From: Tetragonia tetragonoides
Lineage: Eukaryota > Streptophyta > Magnoliopsida > Caryophyllales > Aizoaceae
DNA length: 64,000 bases
Assembly: GCA_038025085.1 (NCBI GenBank)
Contig: CM076140.1
Span: forward strand, 31,545,501-31,609,500
Reading direction: 5' to 3'
Shown here: positions 45,013 to 57,620 of the stretch, piece by piece
Layout: each line of letters opens with the position of its first letter
Position numbering within the stretch: the first letter of the stretch is position 1
Position numbers and translations under genes: made by a program
Notes under the pieces: generated by a model
Told to the model about the DNA's origin: nothing
Databases searched by the model: none
What the model saw: only the letters and a program-made list of their open reading frames with translations

Positions 45013-48000
45013 TTGGATGCTTTCTCTTAATATACAACACAAAAGAACTCAAATCTCTTTCACCATACTCGTATGAGCTTCTAAAACGTGTAAATTCATT
45101 CAAAAGCTTGAGTTGAAGCTTGTTTGTACTTGTAAACATCCTTGGTGTATTTTTACACTCAAATGAATGCAAACAAAGTATTTGGACGCTTTCTCTTAAT
45201 ATACAACACAAAAGAACTCAATCTCCATCACCCTAGTCGTAAGAGCTGATAAAACGCGTAAATGCATTCAAAAGCTTGAGTTGATTCTTGTTTGTACTTG
45301 TAAACATCCTTGGTGTAGTTTCACACTCAAATGAATGCAAACAAAGTATTTGGATGCTTTCTCCTAATATACAACGCAAAAGAACGCAAATCTCTTTCAC
45401 CCTACTCGTATGAGCGTTTAAAACGCGTAAATGCATTCAAAAGCTTGAGATGAAGCTTGTTTGTAATTTAAAACATTCTTGGTGTATTTTCATACTCAAA
45501 TGAATGCAAAAAAAAACATTTGGGTGCTTTCTCTTAATATAAAACACAAAAAAAACTCAATCTCTATCACCCTAGTCGTAAGAGATTTTAAAATGTGTAA
45601 ATGCATTCAAAAGCTTGAGTTGAACCTTGTTTGTACTTGTAAATATCCTTGGTGTATTTTCGCAATCAAATTAATGCAACCAAAGTATTTTGATGCTTTC
45701 TCTTAATATACAACACAAAAGAACTCAAATCTCTATCACCCTAGTCGTAAGAGCTGTTAAAACGCGTAAATGCATTCAAAAGCTTGAGTTGAAGCTTGTT
45801 TATACTTGTCAACATCCTTGGTGTAGTGTCACACTCAAATGAATGCAAACCAAGTATTTGGATGCTTTCTCTTAATATACAACACAAAAGAACTCAAATC
45901 TCTTTCACCGTACTCGTAAGAGCTCTTAAAATGCGTAAATGCATTCAAAATCTTGAGTTGAAACTTGTTTCTCCATGTAAACATCCTAGGTGTAGTTTCA
46001 TACTCAAGTGAATGCAAACAAAGTATTTGGATGCTTTCTCTTAATATACAACACAAAAGAACTCAAATCTCTTTCACCCTACTCGTATGTGCTTTTAAAA
46101 TGCGTAAATGCATTCAAAAGCTTGAGTTGAAGCTTGTTTGTAGTTTAAAATATTATTGGTGTTGTTTCATACTCAAATAAATGCAAACAAAATATTTGGG
46201 TGCTTTCTCTTAATGTACAACACAAAAGAACTCAATCTTTATCACCCTAGTCGTAAAAGCGGTTAAAACGGGTAAATGCATTCAAAATCTTGAGTTAAAG
46301 CTTGTTTGTACTTGTAAACATCCTTGGTGTTATTTCACACTCTAATGAAAGCAAACAAATTATTAGGATACTTTCTCTTAATATACAACACAAAAGAACT
46401 CAATTTCTATCACCCTAGTCGTAAGAGCTATTAAAACGCGTAAATGCATTCAAAAGCTTGAGTTAAACCTTGTTTGTACATGTAAACATCCTTGGTGTAT
46501 TTTCACACTCAAATGAAAGAAAACAAAGTATTTGGATGCTTTCTCTTAAAATAAAACACAAAAGAACTCAAATCTCTTTCACCCTACCCGTATGAGCTTT
46601 TAAAACTTGTAAATGCATTCAAAAGCTTGAGTTGAAACTTGTTTGTACTTTAAAACATTCTTGGTGTAGTTTCATACTCAAATGAATGCAAACAAAATAT
46701 TTGGGTGCTTTTTCATAATATACAACACAAAAGAACTCAATCTCTTTCACCCTAGTTGTAAGAGCTGTTAAAACTCATAAATGCTTTCAAAAGCTTGAGT
46801 TGAAGCTTGTTTGTACTTGTAAAGATCCTTGGTGTAGTTTCACACTCAAATGAATGCAAACAAAGTATTTGAATGCTTTCACTTAATATACAACACAAAA
46901 GAACTTAAATCTCTTTCACCCTACTCGTAAGAGCTTTTAAAACGCGTAAATGCATTCAAAAGCTTGATTTGAAGCTTGTTTGTACTTGTAAACATCCTAG
47001 GTGTAGTTTTGACACTCAAATGAATGCAAACAAAGTCTTTGGATTCTTTCTCATAATATACAACACAAAAGAACTCAAATCTCTTTCACCCTACTCGTAT
47101 GAGCGTTTAAAACGCGTAAATGCATTCAAAAGCTTGAGTTGAAGCTTGTTTGTATTTTAAAATATTCTTGGTGTAGTTTCATGCTCAAATTGATGCAAAC
47201 AAAACATTTGGGTGCTTTCTCTTCATATAGAACACAAAAGAACTTAATCTCTATCACCCTAGTCGTAAGAGCTGTTAAAACACGTATATGCATTAAAAAG
47301 CGTGAGTTGAAGCTTGTTTGTACTTGTAAACATCCATGGTGTTATTTCACACTCAAATGAATGCAAACAAAGTATTTGGATACTTTCTCTTAATATACAA
47401 CACAAAAGAACTCAATTTCTATCACCCTAGTCGTAAGAGCTGTTAAAACGCGTAAATGGATTCAAAACCTTGAGTTGAAGCTTGTTTGTACTAGTAAACA
47501 TCCTAGGTGTAATTTCACACTCAAATGAATGCAAACAAAGTATTTGGATGCTTTCTCTTAATATACAACACAAAAGAACTCAAATCTCTTTCACCTTACC
47601 TGTATGAGCTTTTAAAACGCGTAAATGCATTCAAAAGCTTGAGTTGAAGCTTGTTTGTACTTGTAAAAATCCTTGGTGTATTTTCACACTCAAATGAATG
47701 CAAACAAAGTATTTGGATGCTTTCTCTTGATATACAACACAAAAGAACTCAAATATTTTTCACCCTACTCGTATGAGCGTTCAAAACGGGTTAATGCATC
47801 CAAAAGCTTGTGTATAAGCTTATTTGTACTTTAAAACATTCTTGGTGTAGTTTCATACTCAAATGAATGCGAAGAAAACATTTTGGTGCTTTCTCTTGAT
47901 ATACAACACAAAAGAACTCAATCTCTATCACCCTAGTCATCAGAGATGTTAAAACGCGTAAATGCATTCAAAAGCTTGTGTTGAAGCTTGTTTGTACTTG

Positions 48001-48949
48001 TAAACTTCCCTTTTGTTATTTCACACTCAAATGAATGCAAACAAAGTATTTGGATACTTTCTCTTAATATACAACACAAAAGAACTCCATTTCTATCATC
48101 CGAGTCGTTGGAGCTGTTAAAACGCGTAAATGCATTCAAAAGCTTGAGTTGAAGTTTGTTTGTACTTGTAAACATCCATGGTGTAGTTTCACACTCAAAT
48201 GAATGCAAACAAAGTATTTGGATGCTTTCTCTTAATATACAACACAAAAGAACTCAAATATTTTTCACCCTACTCGTATGAGCGTTCAAAACGCGTAAAT
48301 GCATCCAAAAGCTTGAGTATAAGCTTATTTGTACTTTAAAACATTCTTGGTGTAGTTTCATACTAAAATGAATGCAAACAAAACATTTGCGTGTTTTCTC
48401 TTGATATACAACACAAAAGAACTCAATCTCTATCACCCTAGTCATAAGAGTTGTTAAAACGCGTAAATGCATTCAAAAGCTTGTGTTGAAGCTTGTTTGT
48501 ACTTATAACCTTCCCTATTGTTATTTCACACACTCAAATTAATGCAAACAAATTACTTGGATACTTTCTCTTAATATACAACACAAAAGAACTCAATTTC
48601 TATCACCCGAGTCGTTGGAGCTGTTAAAACGCGTAAATGCATTCAAAAGCTTGAGTTGAAGCTTGTTTATGCCTGTAAACATCCTTGGTTTATTTTCACA
48701 CTGAAATGAATGCAAACAAAGTATTTGGATACTTTCTCTTAGTATACAACACAAAAGAACTCAATTTCTATCACCCTAGTCGTAAGAGCTATTAAAACGC
48801 GTATATGCTTTCAAAAGGTTGAGTTGAACCTTGTTTGTATTTGTAAACATCCTTGGTGTATTTTCACACTCAAATGAATGCAAACAAAGTATTTGGATGC
48901 TTTCTCTTAATATACAACACAAAAGAACTCAAATCTCTTTCACCCTATT

Positions 48950-51750
48950 CGGATGAGCGTTTAAAACGCGTAAATGCATCCAAAAGCTTGAGATGAAGCT
49001 TGTTTGTAATTTAAAACATTCTTGGTGTAGTTTCATACTCAAATGAATGCAAAAAAAAATTTTGGGTGCTTTCTCTTAATATACAACACAAAAAAAACTC
49101 AATCTTTATCAGCCTAGTCGTAAGAGCTGTTAAAATGCGTAAATGCATTCAAAAGCTTGAATTGAAGCTTGTTTGTACTTGTAAACATCCTTGGTGTATT
49201 TTCACACTTAAATGAATGCAAACAAAGTATTTGGATGCTTTCTCTTAATATAAAACACAAAATAACTCAAATCTCTTTCACCCTACTCGTATGAGCTTTT
49301 AAAACGCGTAAATGCATTGAAAAGCTTGAATTGAAGCTTGTTTGTACTTGTAAATATCTTAGGTGTAGTTTCACACTCAAATGAATCCAAACAAAGTATT
49401 TGGATGCTTTTTCTTAATATAAAACACAAAATAACTCAAATCTCTTTCACCCTACCCGTATGCGCTTTTAAAACACGTAAATGCATTCAAAAGCTTGAGT
49501 TGAAACTTTTTTGTACTTTAAAAATTCTTGGTGTAGTTTCATACTCAAATTGATGCAAACAAAATATTTGGGTGGTTTCTCTTCATATACAACACAAAAG
49601 AACTCAATCTCTATCACCCTAGACGTAAGAGCTATTAAAACGCGTAAATGCATTCAAAAGCTTAAGTTGAAACTTGTTTGTACTTGTAAACATCCCTGGT
49701 GTTATTTCACACTCAAATGAATACAAACAACAAATTTGGATACTTTCTCTTAATATACAACACAAAAGATCTCAATTTCTATCACCCTAGTCGTAAGAGC
49801 TGTGAAAATGCGTAAATGGATTCAAAACCTTGAGTTGAAGCTTGTTTGTACTTGTAAACATCATTGGTGTATTTTCACACTCAAATGAATGCAAACAAAG
49901 TATTTGGATGCTTTCTCTTAATATACAACACAAAAGAACTAAAATCTCTTTCACCCGACCTGTATGAGCATTTAAAACACGTAAATGCATTCAAAAGTTT
50001 GAGTTGAAGCTTGTTTGTACTTGTAAACAACCTTGGTGTATTTTCACACTTAAATGAATGCAAACAAAGTATTTGGATGCTTTCTCTTAATATACAACAC
50101 AAAATAACTCAATCTCTCTCACCCTAGTCGTAAGAGCTGTTAAAACGTGTAAATGCATTAAAAAATTTGAGTTGAAGCTTGTTTGTACTTGTAAACATCC
50201 ATGGTGTATTTTCACACACAAATGAATTCCAACAAAGTATTTGGATGATTTCTCTTAATCTAAAACACAAAAGAACTCAATCTCTATCATCCCAGTCGTA
50301 AGAGCTGTGAAAATGCGTAAATGCATTCAAAAGCTTGAGTTGAAGCTTGTTTGTACTTGTAAATATCATTGGTGTAGTTTCACACTCAAATGAATTCAAA
50401 CAAAGTATTTGGATGCTTTCTCTTAATATAAAACACAAAAGAACTCAAATCTCTTTCACCCTACTCGTAAGAGCTGTTAAAATGCGTAAATGGATTCAAA
50501 ACCTTGAGTTGAAGCTTGTTTGTACTTGTAAACATCGTTGGTGTATTTTCACACTCAAATGAATGCAAACAAAGTATTTGGATGCTTTCTCTTAATATAC
50601 AACACAAAAGAACTCAAATCTCTTTCACCTTATTCGGATGAGCGTTTAAAACGCGTAAATGCATTCAAAACCTTGAGATGAAGGTTGTTTGTAATTTAAA
50701 ACATTCTTGGTGTAGTTTCATACTCAAATGAATGCAAAAAAAAATTTTGGGTGCTTTCTCTTAATATACAACACAAAAAAAACTCAATCTTTATCACCCT
50801 AGTCGTAAGAGCTGTTAAAATGCGTAAATGCATTCAAAAGCTTGAGTTGAAGCTTGTTTGTACTTGTAGACATCTTTGGTGTATTTTCACACTCAAATGA
50901 ATGCAAACAAAGTATTTGGATGCTTTCTCTTAATATAAAACACAAAATAACTCAAATCTCTTTCACCCTACCCGTATGCGCTTTTAAAACGCGTAAATGC
51001 ATTCAAAAGCTTGAGTTGAAACTTTTTTGTACTTTAAAAATTCTTGTTGTAGTTTCATACTCAAATTGATGAAAACAAGAGATTTGGGTGCTTTCTCTTC
51101 ATATACAACACAAAAGAACTCAATCTCTATCACCCTAGACGTAAGAGCTATTAAAACGCGTAAATGCATTCAAAAGCTTGAGTTGAAACTTGTTTGTACT
51201 TGTAAACATCCCTGGTGTTATTTCTCACTCAAATGAATACAAACAACAAATTTGGATACTTTCTCTTAATATACAACACAAAAGATCTCAATTTCTATCA
51301 CCCTAGTCGTATGAGCTGTTAAAATGCGTAAATGGATTCAAAACCTTGAGTTGAAGCTTGTTTGTACTTGTAAACATCCTTGGTGTATTTTCACACTCAA
51401 ATGAATGCAAACAAAGTATTTGGATGCTTTCTCTTAATATACAACACAAAAGAACTAAAATATCTTTCACCCGACCTGTATGAGCTTTTAAAACGCGTAA
51501 ATGCGTTCAAAAGTTTGAGTTGAAGCTTGTTTGTACTTGTAAATATCCTTGGTGTATTTTCACACTTAAATGAATGCAAACAAAGTATTTGGATGCTTTC
51601 TCTTAATATACAACACAAAATAACTCAATCTCTCTCACCCTAGTCGTAAGAGCTGTTAAAACGTGTAAATGCATTCAAAAATTTGAGTTGAAGCTTGTTT
51701 GTACATGTAAACATCCATGGTGTAGTTTCACACTCAAATGAATGCAAACA
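48950..51750. repeat. 9/10-monomer local HOR (1685 and 1516 bp)
   Basis: A poly-A variant (GCAAAAAAAAATTTTGGGTG) recurs 1685 bp apart (49050 and 50735), while markers further on recur 1516 bp apart (for example near 49338 and 50854, 49468 and 50984). The difference of 169 bp is one monomer, present in the first copy and lost in the second. Confidence 0.78.
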
Positions 51751-51769
51751 AAGTATTTGGATGCTTTCT

Positions 51770-54700
51770 CTTGATATACAACACAAAAGAACTCAAATAT
51801 TTTTCACCCTACTCGTATGAGCGTTCAATACGCGTAAATTCATCCAAAAGCTTAAGTATAAACTAATTTGTACTTTAAAACATTCTTGATGTAGTTTCAT
51901 ACTCAAATGAATGCAAACAAAATATTTGGGTGCTTACTCTTGATATAAAACACAAAAGAACTTAATCTCTATCACCCTAGTCATAAGAGCTGTTAAAACG
52001 CGTAAATGCATTCAAAAGCTTGAGTTGAAGCTTGTTTGTACTTGTAAACATCCCTGGTGTTATTTCACACTCAAATGAATGGATTCAAAAGCTTGAGTTG
52101 AAGCTCGTTTGTTCTTCTAAACATCCTTGGTGTATTATCACACTTAAATGAATGCAAACAAAGTATTTGGATGTTTTCTCAAATCTCCTTCACCCTACCC
52201 GTATGAGCTTTTAAAACGCGTTAATGCATTCAAAAGGTTTAGTGGAAGCTTGTTTGTACTTGTAAACATCCTTGGTGTATTTTCACACTCAAATGAATTC
52301 CAACAAAGTATTTGGATGATTTCTCTTAATGTACAATACAAAAGAACTCAATCTCTATCATCCCAGTCGTAAGAGCTGTGAAAAAGCGTAAATGCATTCA
52401 AAAACTTGAGTTGAAGCTTGGTTGTACTTGTAAACATCCTTGGTGTAGTTTCACACTCAAATGAATTCAACCAAAGTATTTGGATGCTTTCTCTTAATAT
52501 AAAACACAAAAGAACTCAAATCTCTTTCACCCTACTCGTAAGAGCTTTTAAAACGCGTAAATGCTTTCAAAAGCTTGAGTTGAAGCTTGTTTGTACTTGT
52601 AATCATCCTAGGTGTAGTTTCACAGTCAAATGAATGCAAACAAAGTATTTGGATGCTTTCTCTCAATATACAACACTAAAGAACTCAAATCTCTTTCACC
52701 CTACTCTTAAGAGCTTTTAAAACGCGTAAATGTTTTTAAAAGCTTGAGTTGAAGCTTGTTTGTACTTGTAAACAACCTTGGTTTAGTTTCACACTAAAAT
52801 TAATGCAAACAAAGTATTTGGATGTTTTCTCTTAATAAACAACACAAAAGAACTCAAATCTCTTTCACCCTACTCATAAGAGCTTCTAAAACGCGTAAAT
52901 GCATTCAAAAGCTTGAGTTGAAACTTTTTTGTACTTGTAAACATCCTAGGTGTAGTTTCACACTCAAATGATTGAAAACAAAGTATTTGGATGATTTCTC
53001 TTAATATACAACACAAAAGAACTCAAATCTCTTTCACCCTACTCGTATGAGCGTTTAAAATGCGTAAATGCATTCAAAAGCTTGAGTTAAAGCTTGTTTG
53101 TACTTTAAAACATTCTAGGTGTAGTTTCATACTCAAATGAATGCAAACAAAACATTTGGGGTCTTTCGCTTAATATAAAACACAAAAAAACTGATCTCTA
53201 TCACCCTAGTCGTAAGAGCTGTTAAAACGCGTAAATGTATTCAAAAGCTTGAGTTGAAGCTTGTTTGTACTTGTAAACATCCCTAGTGTTATTTCACACT
53301 CAAATGAATGCAAACAAAGTACTTGGATATTTTCTCTTAATATACTACACAAAAGAACTGAATTTCTATCACTCTAGTTGTAAGAGCTGTTAAAACAGGT
53401 AAATGCATTCAAAATCTTGAGTTGAAGCTTGTTGGTACTTGTAAACATCCTTGGTGTAGTATCATACTCAAACGAATGCAAACAAAGTATTTGGATGCTT
53501 TCTCTTAATATACAACACAAAAGAACTCAAATCTCTTTTACTCTACTCGTAAGAGCTTTTAAAACGCGTAATTGCATTCAAAAGCTTGAGTTGAAGCTTG
53601 TTTGTACTTGTAAACATCCTAGGTGTCATTTCACACCAAAATGAATGCAATCAAAGTATTTGGATGCTTTCTCTTAATATACAACACAAAAGAACTCAAA
53701 TCTCTTTCACCCTACTCGTATGAGCGTTTAAAACGCGTAAATGCATTCTGAAGCTTGAGTTGAAACTTGTTTGTACTTTAAAACATTCTTGGTGTAGTTT
53801 CTTACTCAAATGAATGCAAAGAAAAAATTTGGGTGCTTTCTTTTAATATACAACACAAAAGAACTCAATCTCTATCACCCTAGTCGTAAGAGCTGTTGGA
53901 ACTCGTAAATGCATCTAAAAGCTTGAGTTGAAGCTTGTTCGTACTTGTAAATATCCTTGGTTTAGTTTCACACTAAAATTAATGCAAAGAAATTATTTGG
54001 ATGCTTTCTCTTAATATACAACACAAAAGAACTCAAATCTCTTTCACCCTACTCGTAAGAGCTTTTAAAACGCGTAATTGCATTCAAAAGCTTGAGTTGC
54101 AGCTTGTTTGTACTTGTAAACATCCTAGGTGTGGTTTCACACCAAAATGAATGCAAACAAAGTATTTGGATGCTTTCTCTTGATGTACAACACAAAAGAA
54201 CTGAAATATTTTTCACCCTACTCGTATGAGCGTTCCATACGCGTAAATTCATCCAAAAGCTTAAGTAGAAACTTATTTGTACTTTAAAACATTCTTGGTG
54301 TAGTTTCATACTCAAATGAATGCAAACAAAATATTTGGGTGCTTTCTCTTGATATAAAACACAAAAGAACTCAATCTCTATCACCCTAGTCATAAGAGCT
54401 GTTAAAACGCATAAATGCATTCAAAAGCTTGAGTCTAAGCTTGTTTGTACTTGTAAACATCCCTGGTGTTATTTCACACTCAAATGAATGGATTCAAAAG
54501 CTTGAGTTGAAGCTCGTTTGTTCTTCTAAACATCCTTGGTGTATTATCACACTTAAATGAATGCAAACAAAGTATTTGGATGGTTTCTCTTAATATAAAA
54601 CACAAAAGAACTCAAATCTCCTTCACCCTACCCGTATGAGCTTTTAAAACGCGTTAATGCATTCAAAAGGTTGAGTTGAAGCTTGTTTGTACTTGTAAAC

Positions 54701-57620
54701 AGCCTTGGTGTATTTTCACACTCAAATGAATTCCAACAAAGTATTTGGATGATTTCTCTTAATGTACAACACAAAAGAACTCAATCTCTATCATCCCAGT
54801 CGTAAGAGCTGTGAAAATGCGTAAATGCATTCAAAAGCTTGAGTTGAAGCTTGTTTGTACTTGTAAACATCCTTGGTGTAGTTGCACACTCAAATGAATT
54901 CAAACAAAGTATTTGGATGCTTTCTCTTAATATAAAACACAAAAGAACTCAAATCTCTTTCACCCTACTCGTAAGAGCTTTTAAAACGCGTAAATGCATT
55001 CAAAAGCTTGAGTTGGAGCTTTTTTGTACTTGTAATCATCCTAGGTGTAGTTTCACAGTCAAATGAATGCAAACAAAGTATTTGGATGCTTTCTCTCAAT
55101 ATACAACACTAAAGAACTCAAATCTCTTTCACCCTACTCGTAAGAGCTTTTAAAACGCGTAAATGCTTTTCAAAGCTTGAGTTGAACCTTGTTTGTACTT
55201 GTAAACACCCTAGGTGTAGTTTCTCACTCAAATGAATGCAAACAAAGTATTTGGATGCTTTCTCTTAATATACAACAGAAAATAACTCAAATCTCTTTCA
55301 CCCTACTCGTATGAGCGTTTAAAACGCATAAATGCATTCAAAAGCTTGAGTTGAAGCTTGTTTGTACTTTAAAACATTCTTGGTGTAGTTTCATACTCAA
55401 ATGGATGCAAACAAAACATTTGGGTGCTTTGCCGTCATATAAACACAAAAGAAGACAATCTCAATCACCCTAGTCATAAGGGCTGTTAAAACGCGTAAGT
55501 GCATTCAAAAGCTTGAGTTTAAGCTTGTTTGTACTTGTAAACATCCCTGGTGTTATTTCACACTCAAATGAATGCAAACAAAGTATTTTAATACTTTCTC
55601 TTAATATACAACACAAAAGAACTCAATTTCTATCATCCTAGTCGTAAGAGCTGTTAAAACGCGGAAATGGATTCAAAAGCTTGAGTTGAAGCTCGTTTGT
55701 ACTTGTAAACATCCTTGGTGTATTTTCAAACTCAAATGAATGCAAACAAAGTATTTGGATGCTTTCTCTTAAAATACAACACAGAAGAACTCAAATCACT
55801 TTCACCCTACACGTATGAGCGTATAAAACGCGTAAATGCATTCAAAAGCTTGAGTTGAAGCTTGTTTGTACTTTAAAACATTCTTGGTGTAGTTTCATAC
55901 TCAAATGAATGCAGACAAAACATGTGGGTACTTTCTCTTAATATACAACACAAAAGAACTCAATCACTATCACCCTAGTCGTAAGAGCTGTTATAACGCG
56001 TAAATGCATTCAAAAGTTTGAGTTAAAGGTTCTTTGTACTTTAAAACATTCTTGGTGTAGTTTCATTCTCAAATGAATCCAAACAAAACATTTGGGTGCT
56101 TTCTTTTAATATACAACACAAAAAAACTCAATCTCTATCACCCTAGTCGTAAGAGCTGTTAGAACTCGTAAATGCATTCAAAAGTTTGAGTTGAAGCTTG
56201 TTTGTACTTGTAAACATCCTTGGTTTAGTTTCACACTAAAATTAATGCAAACAAATTATTTGGATGTTTTCTCTTAATAAACAACACAAAAGAACTCAAA
56301 TCTCTTTCACCCTACTCGTAAGAGCTTCTAAAACGCGTAAATGCATTCAAAAGCTTGAGTTGAAACTTGTTTGTACTTGTAAACATCCTAGGTGTAGTTT
56401 CACACTCAAATGATTGAAAACAAAGTATTTGGATGATTTCTCTTAATATACAACACAAAAGAACTCAAATCTCTTTCACCCTACTCGTATGAGCGTTTAA
56501 AATGCGTAAATGCATTCAAAAGCTTGAGTTAAAGCTTGTTTGTACTTTAAAATATTCTAGGTGTAGTTTCATACTCAAATGAATGCAAATAAAACATTTG
56601 GGGTCTTTCGCTTAATATAAAACACAAAAGAACTGATCTCTATCACCCTAGTCGTAAGAGCTGTTAAAACGCGTAAATGTATTCAAAAGCTTGAGTTGAA
56701 GCTTGTTTGTACTTGTAAACATCCCTAGTGTTATTTCACACTCAAATGAATGCAAACAAAGTACTTGGATATTTTCTCTTAATATACTACACAAAAGAAC
56801 TGAATTTCTATCACTCTAGTTGTAAGAGCTGTTAAAACAGGTAAATGCATTCAAAATCTTGAGTTGAAGCTTGTTTGTACTTGTAAACATCCTTGGTGTA
56901 GTATCATACTCAAATGAATGCAAACAAAGTATTTGGATGCTTTCTCTTAATATACAACACAAAAGAACTCAAATCTCTTTTACCCTACTCGTAAGAGCTT
57001 TTAAAACGCGTAATTGCATTCAAAAGCTTGAGTTGAAGCTTGTTTGTACTTGTAAACATCCTAGGTGTCGTTTCACACCAAAATGAATGCAATCAAAGTA
57101 TTTGGATGCTTTCTCTTAATATACAACACAAAAGAACTCAAATCTCTTTCACCCTACTCGTATGAGCGTTTAAAACGCGTAAATGCATTCAAAAGTTTGA
57201 GTTGAAACTTGTTTGTATTTTAAAACATTCTTGGTGTAGTTTCTTACTCAAATGAATGCAAACAAAAAATTTGGGTGCTTTCTTTTAATATACAACACAA
57301 AAGAACTCAATCTCTATCACCCTAGTCGTAAGAGCTGTTACAACTCGTAAATGCATCTAAAAGCTTGAGTTGAAGCTTGTTTGTACTTGTAAACATCCTT
57401 GGTTTAGTTTCACACTAAAATTAATGCAAAGAAATTATTTGGATGCTTTCTCTTAATATACAACACAAAAAAACTCAAATCTCTTTCACCCTACTCGTAA
57501 GAGCTTTTAAAACGCGTAATTGCATTCAAAAGCTTGAGTTGAAGCTTGTTTGTACTTGTAAACATCCTAGGTGTGGTTTCACACCAAAATGAATGCAAAC
57601 AAAGTATTTGGATGCTTTCT
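51770..57620. repeat. large local duplication, 2.41 and 3.44 kb versions
   Basis: 51770-52760 is repeated at 54180-55180, with shared rare features: GTTCAATACGCG or GTTCCATACGCG, CATCCAAAAGCTTAAGTA and the out-of-register join TGAATGGATTCAAAAGC at 52078 and 54487. 52790-54180 is repeated at 56230-57620 with an offset of 3442 bp. The two offsets differ by about six monomers, which sit at ~55190-56230 in the second copy only. At 52168 the first copy has also lost ~25 bp (TTTTCTCAAATCTCC). Confidence 0.8.
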
